The notes under the pieces were generated by a model that was not told the origin of the DNA, ran no database searches, and saw only the letters and a list, made by a program, of their open reading frames with translations. Below, piece after piece: positions 23,740 to 31,221 of a DNA stretch of 41,249 nucleotides. The stretch comes from Anaeromusa acidaminophila DSM 3853 (GTDB lineage Bacteria; Bacillota; Negativicutes; Anaeromusales; Anaeromusaceae): assembly GCF_000374545.1 (NCBI RefSeq), contig NZ_KB894609.1:1-41249 (forward strand). The letters run 5' to 3'. Both the position numbers and the translations under genes were made by a program. Every line of letters begins with the position of its first letter. Positions within the stretch are counted from its first letter, which is position 1.

Positions 23740-25638
23740 ATGCATATCCTTTCCATAGAAAATATGAGCAAACAATACGGCGAGCGTACTCTTTTCGAGG
23801 ACGTGACCTTCGGAATTGGCGATACGGACCGCTTGGGTCTGATCGGCGTTAACGGCACCGGCAAGACTACGTTTTTAAAAGTGATAGCTGGCCTGGAGCC
23901 GCCGGACGAAGGGAAAATCAGCCGAGCCGGCAGCGTGCAGGTGGAGTATCTGTCACAGGACCCGGAGTATGATCAGGAAGGCACGGTACTGCAAGAAGTC
24001 TTTCGCGGCGCTTCGCCTATTTTGCAGGTGCTGCGGGAATACGAGGCGGCCTTAGGCGCTGCAGCCGCTTGCCCCGGTGATGAGGCGCTGCAGGCGCAGG
24101 TAGTGCGTCTAGGCCAGAAAATGGACGAGCAGAATACCTGGCCATTGGAAAGCGAAGCTAAGACTATTTTAACCAAGCTAGGCATTGATGATTTTAGCGC
24201 GCAGATGAAAAATTTATCCGGCGGCCAGCGCAAGCGCGTGGCTTTGGCCGGAGCGCTCATCAATCCGGCGCAACTCTTGATTTTGGATGAGCCTACCAAC
24301 CATATCGATCATGAAACCGTGGCTTGGCTGGAGCAAACCCTGGCTCGCCGCAACGGGGCGCTGCTGGTCATCAGCCATGATCGGTATTTTTTAGACCGTG
24401 TTACTACCGGTATTTTGGAGCTGGATCGGGGACGGCTTTTCCGCTACGAGGGCAATTACAGCCTCTTTTTAGAGCAGAAGGCCGCGCGGGAAGAGCGCGA
24501 AGAAGCCAGCGAACGCAAGCGCCAAAACCTGCTGCGTCAGGAGTTGGCCTGGATGATGCGCGGCGCGAGAGCGCGCAGCACCAAGCAAAAAGCGCGTATC
24601 GAGCGTTTCGAGACGCTGTCGGCGCAGCAAGCCCTGGGCAAGGCGGCGGCCCTGGATATGTCCGTAGGCTCCAGCCGCTTGGGCAAGACCGTCATTGAAG
24701 TAGAAAATCTGAGCCATGATTTTGGCGAAGGCTGCGTTTTGAAAAACTTCAGCTACATCGTCAAGCGAAATGACCGCATTGGCATTGTCGGCGCTAACGG
24801 CAGCGGCAAATCGACGCTGCTAAACCTGATCGCTGGTCACTTGGAGCCGCAGGCGGGGAGCGTCAAGGTGGGACAGACCGTTAAAATCGGCTATTTTGCT
24901 CAGGAAAACATCGACATGGACCCGCGCCTGCGGGTCATCGAATACATTCGCGAAGAGGCCAACTTTATTGCAACCTTGGACGGCGGCGTTATCAGCGCCG
25001 CGCAAATGTTGGAGCGCTTTCTATTTCCGCCGCATCTCCAGGGCGTGTCCGTAGCCAAGCTGTCCGGCGGCGAGCGCCGCCGCCTTTACTTGCTGCGGGT
25101 GCTGATGAGCGCCCCGAATGTACTGCTCTTGGACGAACCGACCAATGATTTGGATACGCTCACCTTGGCGGTGCTGGAGGATTATCTGGACACTTTTCCG
25201 GGCGCCGTGTTGACGGTATCCCATGATCGCTACTTTCTTGATCGCGTAGCGGACCATATTTTCGCGTTTGAAGCAGGCGGTTCCATTGGCCGTTATCCTG
25301 GCGGCTACAGCGATTATCTGGAAGCTCGCGCCCCTCAAGGCGAGATGGAGAAAGCATCCGGCTCAAAAGAAAGCGATAAGACCGACGAGCGCAATCAAAA
25401 CCGCGCGCCCCGTATGGGCTTCAAGGAAAAACGCGAATTTGATGAAATTGAAGGGGTTATTGCCGCTGCTGAAGGCGAGCTTCGCGCTGTTCGCGCCCAA
25501 CTGGCCCAAGGAGGCAGTGATTTTTCTCTGTTGCAGGAGCTGACGGAGCGTGAAAAGCAGCTGCTGGCGAGGTTGGAAGAACTTATGGAGCGTTGGGCTT
25601 ACTTGAGTGAACTGGCGGAAGCCAGTGAGAGCCGCTAA
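23740..25638 (+). CDS. uup: ABC-F family ATPase (Uup-like), ribosome-associated
   Basis: This 632-residue protein has two ABC ATPase domains in one chain and no membrane segments. Domain 1 has GVNGTGKTT near residue 36, LSGGQRKRVALAGAL near 160 and LLILDEPTNHID. Domain 2 has GANGSGKST near 350, LSGGERRRLYLLR and LLLDEPTNDLD. The inter-domain linker (about 240-290, KRQNLLRQELAWMMRGARAR) is rich in Arg and contacts tRNA and rRNA in this family. A C-terminal coiled coil (about 560-632) is the Uup-type DNA/RNA-binding extension. ABC-F proteins act on the ribosomal E site to relieve stalls; some protect against antibiotics, but nothing here points to resistance. The start follows GAGGGA. No terminator is obvious downstream. 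Confidence 0.93.
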   Translation: MHILSIENMSKQYGERTLFEDVTFGIGDTDRLGLIGVNGTGKTTFLKVIAGLEPPDEGKISRAGSVQVEYLSQDPEYDQEGTVLQEVFRGASPILQVLREYEAALGAAAACPGDEALQAQVVRLGQKMDEQNTWPLESEAKTILTKLGIDDFSAQMKNLSGGQRKRVALAGALINPAQLLILDEPTNHIDHETVAWLEQTLARRNGALLVISHDRYFLDRVTTGILELDRGRLFRYEGNYSLFLEQKAAREEREEASERKRQNLLRQELAWMMRGARARSTKQKARIERFETLSAQQALGKAAALDMSVGSSRLGKTVIEVENLSHDFGEGCVLKNFSYIVKRNDRIGIVGANGSGKSTLLNLIAGHLEPQAGSVKVGQTVKIGYFAQENIDMDPRLRVIEYIREEANFIATLDGGVISAAQMLERFLFPPHLQGVSVAKLSGGERRRLYLLRVLMSAPNVLLLDEPTNDLDTLTLAVLEDYLDTFPGAVLTVSHDRYFLDRVADHIFAFEAGGSIGRYPGGYSDYLEARAPQGEMEKASGSKESDKTDERNQNRAPRMGFKEKREFDEIEGVIAAAEGELRAVRAQLAQGGSDFSLLQELTEREKQLLARLEELMERWAYLSELAEASESR

Positions 25639-25730
25639 AGGGGCAAGTAAGTTTTAGGCGAGCTTGTGCGAACTGTGATAAAATAGAAAGAGACATAACT
25701 AAGCTGTTAACAGCCGGAGCGTGATTGATT

Positions 25731-25901
25731 ATGCATAAGATTACCTATAAATGTCCGAAATGCGAGAACGTTTTTACCGTCGCTTCCAAGAAAGAGCAGC
25801 TTAAAGTGGTTTGCGTCCACTGCGGCGAACCGGGCTATCTTTTGGATGAAATTGACGAAGAAGAAACAGATCTTGAAGAAGAGCCGGACCAAGACGAGTG
25901 A
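25731..25901 (+). CDS. Zinc-ribbon miniprotein
   Basis: This 56-residue product starts MHKITYKCPKCENVFTV and has a second knuckle CVHCGEPGYLL, giving a CPxC...CxxC zinc ribbon (C8, C11, C28, C31). A very acidic tail rich in Glu and Asp follows (DEIDEEETDLEEEPDQDE). The frame opens at ATG 25731, ten bases after GGAG, and closes with TGA at 25899-25901. The function is unknown; small ribbon proteins of this kind often bind RNA or a partner protein. A 12-base palindrome (GCTGTTAACAGC, 25703-25714) sits just upstream. The next feature is tRNA-Val. Confidence 0.78.
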   Translation: MHKITYKCPKCENVFTVASKKEQLKVVCVHCGEPGYLLDEIDEEETDLEEEPDQDE

Positions 25902-25966
25902 GGAAATCTCATCGGGGCGATGATCTGGACAAGAAAACATTGTTATGGTAAAATTAAAACCTGTTA

Positions 25967-26041
25967 GGGGCATTAGCTCAGTGGGAGAGCGCTTGATTCA
26001 CATTCAAGAGGCCACTGGTTCGAAACCAGTATGCCCCACCA
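25967..26041 (+). tRNA. tRNA-Val (anticodon CAC)
   Basis: A complete cloverleaf: acceptor GGGGCAT/ATGCCCC, D-arm GCTC-AGTGGGA-GAGC, anticodon arm CTTGA-TTCACAT-TCAAG with CAC in the middle, variable AGGCC, T-arm ACTGG-TTCGAAA-CCAGT, then discriminator A and an encoded CCA. It reads GUG valine codons. It is a single tRNA, not in a cluster, and a terminator follows directly. Confidence 0.97.
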
Positions 26042-26053
26042 TTTCTAACAAGC

Positions 26054-26084
26054 AAGACTCTCGAGAATTCGAGAGTCTTTTTGT
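26054..26084 (+). terminator. Rho-independent terminator of the tRNA
   Basis: AAGACTCTCG (26054-26063) pairs perfectly with CGAGAGTCTT (26070-26079), followed by TTTTTG, 12 bases after the tRNA. Confidence 0.93.
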
Positions 26085-26164
26085 ATATAGACGGTGCGAA
26101 CTAACGGGAGATTGATAGAAAAATTTCAACAAATTACAATTGGTTTTTAGTAAAAGGAGATACA

Positions 26165-26548
26165 ATGAACGAGTCACATGATGAGCGTTACGGAAATTAT
26201 GCGCAGGAATACTCGCAGCCACGCTTTTTTGAGAAGCTGTGCAAGCAGGCCAAGGTGATTGGCGCTTCTTTGATTTACAAGGCGCTGCAGCTTTTCTATG
26301 TCGCCCAGAAGCCGGAAGTTCCGCTGAAGGTGAAAGCGACCATTTATGGAGCGTTGGGATATTTTATTCTGCCTTTTGACGTGATTCCGGATATGATCGT
26401 CGGCGTGGGGTATGGGGACGATGCAACGGCCTTGTTGGTAGCGCTGGGGATTGCGCATATGTATATTGACGAAGACGTCCGCGAGCAGGCGAAACAGAAA
26501 TTGGCAGGTATTCTCGGGGAAGAAGCGTTGCACGGGTTGGATGTATAA
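26165..26548 (+). CDS. DUF1232 (YkvA-like) small membrane protein
   Basis: This 127-residue protein contains the DUF1232 core: VPLKVKATIYGALGYFILPFDVIPDMI, then GYGDDATALLVALGIAHMYI. The motif LPFDxIPD followed by a D-D pair defines the family. The core is hydrophobic and probably associates with or spans the membrane. The N-terminal 40 residues are polar and charged. The function of the family is not established. The start follows AAAGGAG. The gene converges on the GGDEF-EAL gene and shares a bidirectional terminator with it. Confidence 0.88.
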   Translation: MNESHDERYGNYAQEYSQPRFFEKLCKQAKVIGASLIYKALQLFYVAQKPEVPLKVKATIYGALGYFILPFDVIPDMIVGVGYGDDATALLVALGIAHMYIDEDVREQAKQKLAGILGEEALHGLDV

Positions 26549-26582
26549 ACGATAGGTGTATAGAAACAATAACAAAGAACAT

Positions 26583-26620
26583 AAAAAGACGGCGCTGGCC
26601 AATGGCAGCGCCGTCTTTTT
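26583..26620. terminator. Bidirectional terminator
   Basis: AAAAAGACGGCGCTG (26583-26597) is perfectly complementary to 26606-26620 around an 8-base loop. It overlaps the stop codon of the minus-strand gene by two bases. Confidence 0.93.
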
Positions 26621-28886
26621 ATGTTTTCAGTAACTGTATCGCCGTAGCGGGCGGTTCTGGACGTCCGAAATAGTAGCCTTGAATATAGTCGCAATGCGTT
26701 TGCGCCAAAAAAGAAACTTGGTCGGATTTTTCCACGCCTTCGGCAACTACGACCATTTTCATAGTATGGGCCATATCGATGATGTTTTTAATAATTGAAT
26801 TCTGCGTAGTATCGTTGAACATCCGGTCGATAAAGGATTTATCAATTTTTAGCGTATTTACAGGCAAGCGGTGCAGATAGGTCAGGGAAGAATATCCGGT
26901 TCCAAAGTCATCAAGGGCAAGGCGTACGCCCATTTCACTCAATTTAGCTAAATTGCGCACTACATTGTCTAGAGAGGACATGAGGGCGGTTTCGGTTATT
27001 TCCAGCTCGAGCTGTTCGGGGCGAAGGCCGATGTTGGTGATGACGCGTTGGACCATGGTAACAAAATATTCATCTGATAACTGAATGGGCGAGGTATTAA
27101 CGCCGATTCGAATATGCCCTTGTCCCTGCTCGGATAAGTGTTTTGCAAAGAAGCAGGCTTCTTTTAATACCCACTCGCCAATCGAATGGATGAGGCCGGT
27201 TTGTTCCGCTAAGGGAATAAAAACATCTGGAGAGATTTTGCCATATTGCTCACTATCCCAGCGCAACAAGGCTTCAAAGCCAATGACAGTATGATCAAGG
27301 ACTCGAACCAGCGGCTGATACACTACCGTCAGTTCGCCTTGGTTCAGCGCGGAGCGCAGGGCTACTTTTAAGACCATCTGCTCATAGGCTTCGGTCTGCA
27401 TGGAAGGTTCATAGAAACGCCAGCAATTTTTCCCTGTCTTTTTCACCGCGTACATGGCGTTGTCGGCATTCTTGAGGATTTCTTCGCGAGTATCGCCGTT
27501 TTCGGGATAGAGAGCAATGCCAATGCTTGCGGAGGTCTGCAAGCGAATGGTGTCGGTATCGTATTCATAGGCTAAGGCATGGAGGAGTTTTGAAGCTTTT
27601 TTTTCGAGTTCCTGACGTGCTTTTTGGCCAGGTAAAATCACAACAAACTCATCGCCGCCAATACGCGCGACAAAGCCGGAGGCTTTTGTTTCCTCTACAA
27701 GAATTGATCCGGACTTAATAATCAAATCGTCGCCATATTGATGCCCTAAGGTATCATTAATTGTTTTTAAATCATCTAGGTCGATAAAGAGGACAGCCCC
27801 TGTATGCCCTTCTTTTTGCGCTTTTTCCAGTTCTTCCTTCAACTGTTCGTTTAAATGCTCTCGGTTGGGCAAGCCTGTAAGACTATCATGGAGGGATGCG
27901 TAGTGGAGTTTGTTATAGTTGCAAAGCAGCTCCTCTTCTTTGGCTAAGAGCTCTTCGTTTTGAGCGGCTAATTCTTCCTCTTGGGCTTGCAGGTTTTCGT
28001 GGGCGAGGAACAACTGGTCATAGTTTATTTTCAGTTTCTTTTTGAGACGGTCTATATACAGTTTGATTGCTATGCCGAGAACAATGAGAGACGCTGCGAC
28101 GATGAGCAGGAAAAAGAGGATTTTTTCTTGGCGAGCTTTTACATAGCCGTCCGAATGAGTATAGAAAAATTTTAAATACAATTCTTCAAAAACGCCGTTG
28201 TCTTTTAATTGATCGAGTTTGTGGTTCATATATTCCACTAAATCCGGGCGGGACTTGCTAACGGCGTAGGCATGCTCGCGGGGAAAGAGATTGGTAACCT
28301 GAGGAACAACGATCCCTTTAAGATTCTTAGAAATAATCGTATAATCCATAAGCTGTTGGTTTTCAAAAATCACGTCGATTTTTCCGTCAAGCAGGTCGGG
28401 CAGAGCGTCGTCAATATCGTCATATGTTTGGTAAGGCGAGATATGCAGCGTGTTTCGCAAAAGACTTTCCGTGTAGTAGCTTTTGCCGACGCCGACGCGC
28501 AGGTCCGCCAAATCTTCTAAGGCTATTTTTCGAAAATGAGCCAGCGTATAGATGGAAACATAGGAATTAAACAAGGGTTTAGTAAAGAGGACTTCTTTTT
28601 TTCGTTCCTCTGTGACGGCAATGATGCCTCCAATGTCGATATCGCCTTTTGCCAGCCGTTTATAGACTCGATCCCAAGAGTCAGAGGAGTAGTCGACATC
28701 GTAATCGGTGGAATCCAAGACAAGGGTAATTAAGCTGGAATCAAATCCATACAGATACTCTTTGTTTTGAAAGGTGTACGGCGGGTAGTTTTTATCAACT
28801 TGATACTTTACGGAAGGCGCGCCAGCGCAAACGGATGCCATCAAGTAGAAGGCAATTAGCGCTAAGACGAATCTTCGCAAAATCAT
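26619..28886 (-). CDS. Periplasmic-binding-domain GGDEF-EAL receptor (cyclic di-GMP turnover)
   Basis: This 755-residue membrane protein has a signal peptide or anchor (1-22) and an extracytoplasmic solute-binding family 3 domain (about 25-245; NYPPYTFQNKEYLYGFD, GDIDIGG). One transmembrane helix (about 258-280), a coiled coil (285-330), GGDEF (ARIGGDEFVVILPG) and EAL follow. The EAL part has FEALLRW, NTSPIQL, ELEITETALM, DDFGTGYSSL, LKIDKSFID, AEGVE and IQGYYFGRP, so the phosphodiesterase residues look complete. The GGDEF motif is intact, but the RxxD inhibitory site is replaced by KASG. It probably binds an amino acid or small polar solute outside and adjusts cyclic di-GMP inside. The N-terminal ASVC is not a good lipobox. 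The start follows AAAGGTG. Confidence 0.93.
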   Translation of the reverse strand: MILRRFVLALIAFYLMASVCAGAPSVKYQVDKNYPPYTFQNKEYLYGFDSSLITLVLDSTDYDVDYSSDSWDRVYKRLAKGDIDIGGIIAVTEERKKEVLFTKPLFNSYVSIYTLAHFRKIALEDLADLRVGVGKSYYTESLLRNTLHISPYQTYDDIDDALPDLLDGKIDVIFENQQLMDYTIISKNLKGIVVPQVTNLFPREHAYAVSKSRPDLVEYMNHKLDQLKDNGVFEELYLKFFYTHSDGYVKARQEKILFFLLIVAASLIVLGIAIKLYIDRLKKKLKINYDQLFLAHENLQAQEEELAAQNEELLAKEEELLCNYNKLHYASLHDSLTGLPNREHLNEQLKEELEKAQKEGHTGAVLFIDLDDLKTINDTLGHQYGDDLIIKSGSILVEETKASGFVARIGGDEFVVILPGQKARQELEKKASKLLHALAYEYDTDTIRLQTSASIGIALYPENGDTREEILKNADNAMYAVKKTGKNCWRFYEPSMQTEAYEQMVLKVALRSALNQGELTVVYQPLVRVLDHTVIGFEALLRWDSEQYGKISPDVFIPLAEQTGLIHSIGEWVLKEACFFAKHLSEQGQGHIRIGVNTSPIQLSDEYFVTMVQRVITNIGLRPEQLELEITETALMSSLDNVVRNLAKLSEMGVRLALDDFGTGYSSLTYLHRLPVNTLKIDKSFIDRMFNDTTQNSIIKNIIDMAHTMKMVVVAEGVEKSDQVSFLAQTHCDYIQGYYFGRPEPPATAIQLLKT

Positions 28887-29236
28887 GTTGCATCACCTTT
28901 CTGTCTGACTTTTGCAAAGCTGTACCGTAAAGCCATGGCGAGCAGCAGGGGGCGGGTGAAATTCGGTATAAAAGCAAGGAAAGTTTACCCGATATCATAT
29001 AGTTGGTAGTTTCGCTAAATACATAAGAATACCTTTTGATTGCAGAAGGGATTTTGTATTTATAACTGCCTTTTCGTCGTTGCCGGAGAGCTTCATGGGT
29101 GAAGGCTAGGAGTTTTGCGAGAGGCGACAGGAAGTATATTTAAAAATAATAGATAAAAATTATTTGTTGACAATGGACAGCTAGTTCCGTAAGCTATAGA
29201 TAGTATAGGATGTTTTGAGAGAAGGGCTGCTTATTT
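28887..29236. other. Intergenic region, 350 bases, no gene
   Basis: This is the divergent space between the GGDEF-EAL gene and the rhodanese gene. I see one strong hairpin, CTTCA-TGGG-TGAAG (about 29092-29105), inside weaker outer pairing. TTGACA at 29167-29172 has only poor -10 matches at normal spacing (TAAGCT at 17 bases), although TATAGA lies 22 bases away. No RNA class is recognised. Confidence 0.5.
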
Positions 29237-29635
29237 ATGGATACGAAATTGGTGCTTGTTATTTCAGCCCTTATGCTGCTGGCGGTAGTTGCTTTGGGTT
29301 GTAAAACGCAGGCTTCTGCTCCTGAGGGGTATCACAAAATAACAGCGGCGGAGGCAAAGCAGAAAATGGCTGCGAATCCGCAGGCGGTTGTGTTGGATGT
29401 AAGGACTGCGGAAGAATACCGTGAAAAGCACATTCCCAAGGCGGTATTGCTGCCATTGGCGGAAGTGAAGGAGAAGGCGTCTGTCGTGCTGCCTGATAAA
29501 AACGCGGAAATTCTCGTGTACTGCCGCAGCGGCAATCGCAGCCGTCAGGCAGGAGTACTGCTGGCCGAGATGGGATATGCCTCGGTGTACGATTTTGGAG
29601 GCATTCAAGACTGGCCTTATGAAGTGGTTCAGTAG
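29237..29635 (+). CDS. Rhodanese-domain lipoprotein
   Basis: This 132-residue exported protein has a lipoprotein signal peptide ending VVALGC (C22), so it should be lipid-anchored outside the cytoplasmic membrane. A single rhodanese domain follows: AVVLDVRTAEEYREKHIPKA, then the active loop VYCRSGNRSRQ with catalytic C96, and DFGGIQDWPYEV. Rhodaneses carry persulfide on this cysteine and transfer sulfur. Single-domain lipoprotein versions are common in anaerobes and are often tied to thiosulfate, polysulfide or selenium handling. It is 14 bases upstream of the CC/Se-motif gene, so the two form an operon. The ribosome site (AAGGG) is weak and far from the ATG. Confidence 0.92.
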   Translation: MDTKLVLVISALMLLAVVALGCKTQASAPEGYHKITAAEAKQKMAANPQAVVLDVRTAEEYREKHIPKAVLLPLAEVKEKASVVLPDKNAEILVYCRSGNRSRQAGVLLAEMGYASVYDFGGIQDWPYEVVQ

Positions 29636-29649
29636 AAGGAGGTGCGACT

Positions 29650-29928
29650 ATGCTTGCGATTACGCCCGAAGCGGCTGCCTATGTTAAAGAAAAGAAAAAA
29701 CCGATTCATTTAGAACTGCCACCGGAAATCGGCTGTTGCATTCATCTGCGGGAAAAGCCCAGCGTTCGCTTGGGCGTGCCCCATGATCCGCAAAATTATG
29801 AGAAGCTTATGCTGCAAGGAATTGAGGCGTTTGTACCCAAAGAGCTGGTGTCGCTTCCTTTAACGATTGCGGTCAATCAATTCTTGGGCTTTCGCAATCT
29901 GGAAATCACCGGCTGGAAGCTTGTATGA
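29650..29928 (+). CDS. CC/Se-motif family protein (HesB-like)
   Basis: This 92-residue protein has the pattern ITPEAAAYVKEKKKPIHLEL, then IGCCIHLREKPSVRLGVP with adjacent cysteines C29-C30. This matches the small family in which some members have selenocysteine in the CC pair. Here both positions are encoded as cysteine (TGT TGC), so no recoding is needed. The family is related in sequence to HesB/IscA-like proteins, and its role is not established. The close pairing with a rhodanese lipoprotein suggests sulfur or selenium transfer. The start follows AAGGAGG. Confidence 0.82.
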   Translation: MLAITPEAAAYVKEKKKPIHLELPPEIGCCIHLREKPSVRLGVPHDPQNYEKLMLQGIEAFVPKELVSLPLTIAVNQFLGFRNLEITGWKLV

Positions 29929-29981
29929 TTGCAGAAAAGAGAAGCTGCGGTTTGGATTAGCGGGACAGTAAGGCTAGCGGC

Positions 29982-30040
29982 TAATGCAAAAGGACCTGTA
30001 CTGAAACAACGGTTGTTTCAAGGCAGGTTCTTTTGCATTA
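29982..30040. repeat. 59-base nearly perfect palindrome
   Basis: TAATGCAAAAG and ACCTG (29982-29998) pair with CAGGT and CTTTTGCATTA on the right arm (30024-30040). In the centre TGAAACAAC pairs with GTTGTTTCA. The whole forms one long hairpin of about 26 pairs between the CC/Se gene and the membrane protein gene. No T-run follows, so it is not a standard terminator. Confidence 0.8.
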
Positions 30041-30126
30041 ACGAGTATTGGCACAGGGTCTGCTACATAAGGTGGAGGTTAAAAGGCTGTTAGGAGTAGC
30101 GGCATTACTTGAAGGAGGCAACAAGG

Positions 30127-30648
30127 ATGACAAAGGTGTTGGCAGGACGCATTCTTTTGGCGATCTGCATCGGTATAAGCGGGCTGGATTATTTCGGGCA
30201 AACGGGAGCTAGCCCGGTGCTGGGAACTTGGTTTAGCAAAGCCGGCAAAGAAGCTGGAAATTTGGCTATGTACGGAGGGATTGCCGCGGGCTGCTTGTAT
30301 GTGAGCCGGGAGCTTTTTTCTTGGCTTAAGAAGCGCAAGGAACCGGGAGCGTCTATCGGGGCCGGGTATTTGCAAAAAATATGGGAGCAGTTGCGCGCGT
30401 GGCATGTGTTTTTGGGGTATGCCGCCGTGTCGTTGGCTTTTTTACATGGCTATGTAATGCTGATGTATCGCTCGTACAGAATAAACGCTGTTTATAGCGG
30501 CGAAGTGGCCGCGGCGGCTGCGCTGCTGCTTTTTATTGGCGGCAATTGGCTCTACAAGAATCGAAGGATGCTAGTTCTGCGCAAGTGGCACAAAACATCG
30601 GCGTTGCTTGTGGCTGTGGCTCTTGTCGCGCATAAAATGCTTAAATGA
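30127..30648 (+). CDS. Membrane protein with bis-heme histidine pattern (cytochrome b561/ferric-reductase-like)
   Basis: This 173-residue protein has about four or five hydrophobic helices. Two of them carry paired histidines exactly 14 apart: H93 and H107 (WHVFLGYAAVSLAFLHGY), and H155 and H169 (WHKTSALLVAVALVAHKM). Two H-x13-H helices facing each other is the classic arrangement that holds two b-hemes across a membrane in ferric reductases and related cytochromes. No flavin or NADH domain is attached, so a partner would have to supply electrons. The heme assignment is inference from the pattern. The start at 30127 follows AAGGAGG; an in-frame upstream start at 30109 would contain the ribosome site. 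Neighbours give no clear partner. Confidence 0.72.
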   Translation: MTKVLAGRILLAICIGISGLDYFGQTGASPVLGTWFSKAGKEAGNLAMYGGIAAGCLYVSRELFSWLKKRKEPGASIGAGYLQKIWEQLRAWHVFLGYAAVSLAFLHGYVMLMYRSYRINAVYSGEVAAAAALLLFIGGNWLYKNRRMLVLRKWHKTSALLVAVALVAHKMLK

Positions 30649-30758
30649 ATGAGTGATTCCTAATATTGACAGACGAATTTTAAAGGAATATGCTAAGTCT
30701 ATACCAGAAGAAAGGGAGAATGACTTATCGTACAAACGCAATCTGTAGTTCGTGCATA

Positions 30759-30803
30759 GCAAAGGCTATTGCATGAGACTGCAAACTTTGTAATAGCCTT
30801 TGC
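30759..30803. promoter_or_regulatory. Hairpin upstream of the small HTH gene
   Basis: GCAAAGGCTATT (30759-30770) is perfectly complementary to AATAGCCTTTGC (30792-30803). No T-run follows. It sits just before the ribosome site of the gene at 30834, so it may form part of that gene's leader or an operator. Confidence 0.5.
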
Positions 30804-30833
30804 CCAATCCTAAAGAATTTAGGAGGAAGCAAC

Positions 30834-31106
30834 ATGGGCTACAAGGCGGCTGCGCAGGTATTGCCGGAGGATTTGCTGCTGGCTGTGCAAGAATATATTG
30901 ACGGCGAGTATCTTTATATTCCGCGTAAAGAAGGATCGCGGCGAAGCTGGGGGGATACAACGCAAACCCGTCAGCAGACAGCGGCGCGAAACTGGGAAAT
31001 ACGACGGAAACGTCAAGAGGGCTTGTCCCCTCGTCAACTTGCGGAAGCATACTATTTATCACCGAAGACGGTGTATAAAATCTTGGCTTCAAGGGAAGCG
31101 GAATAA
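30834..31106 (+). CDS. Small HTH protein (CD3324/Mor-like)
   Basis: This 90-residue protein has an N-terminal segment LPEDLLLAVQEYIDGEYLYIP followed by a short basic linker (RKEGSRRSWG). The C-terminal helix-turn-helix is RQEGLSPRQLAEAYYLSPKTVYKILAS. This matches small Firmicute proteins of the CD3324 type, related to the C-terminal part of the Mu Mor activator. They are presumed DNA-binding regulators, with unknown targets. The start follows AGGAGG. A strong terminator at 31111 isolates it from rsgA, so it is expressed alone. Confidence 0.85.
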   Translation: MGYKAAAQVLPEDLLLAVQEYIDGEYLYIPRKEGSRRSWGDTTQTRQQTAARNWEIRRKRQEGLSPRQLAEAYYLSPKTVYKILASREAE

Positions 31107-31110
31107 GCAA

Positions 31111-31150
31111 AGAGTCGTAAGGAAACGCTTCCTTGCGACTCTCCTTTTTT
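31111..31150 (+). terminator. Rho-independent terminator
   Basis: AGAGTCGTAAGGAA (31111-31124) pairs with TTCCTTGCGACTCT (31129-31142), with one G-T pair and a 4-base loop, followed by CCTTTTTT. Confidence 0.93.
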
Positions 31151-31221
31151 GTTCTGAAACAAGAGGGAGAACTAATGCGTCCTAAAGATGTGCTATACTG
31201 CGCCTAAAAGGGGGGCGCACG

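Noticed and set aside
23740-25638. Antibiotic-resistance ABC-F protein
   Set aside because: The inter-domain linker and C-terminal coiled coil match Uup-like housekeeping members. Nothing in the context suggests a resistance determinant.
29040-29160. Possible glycine or TPP riboswitch before the rhodanese gene
   Set aside because: CCGGAGAGC and a hairpin looked suggestive, but the remaining conserved segments are absent and the best promoter element lies downstream of it.
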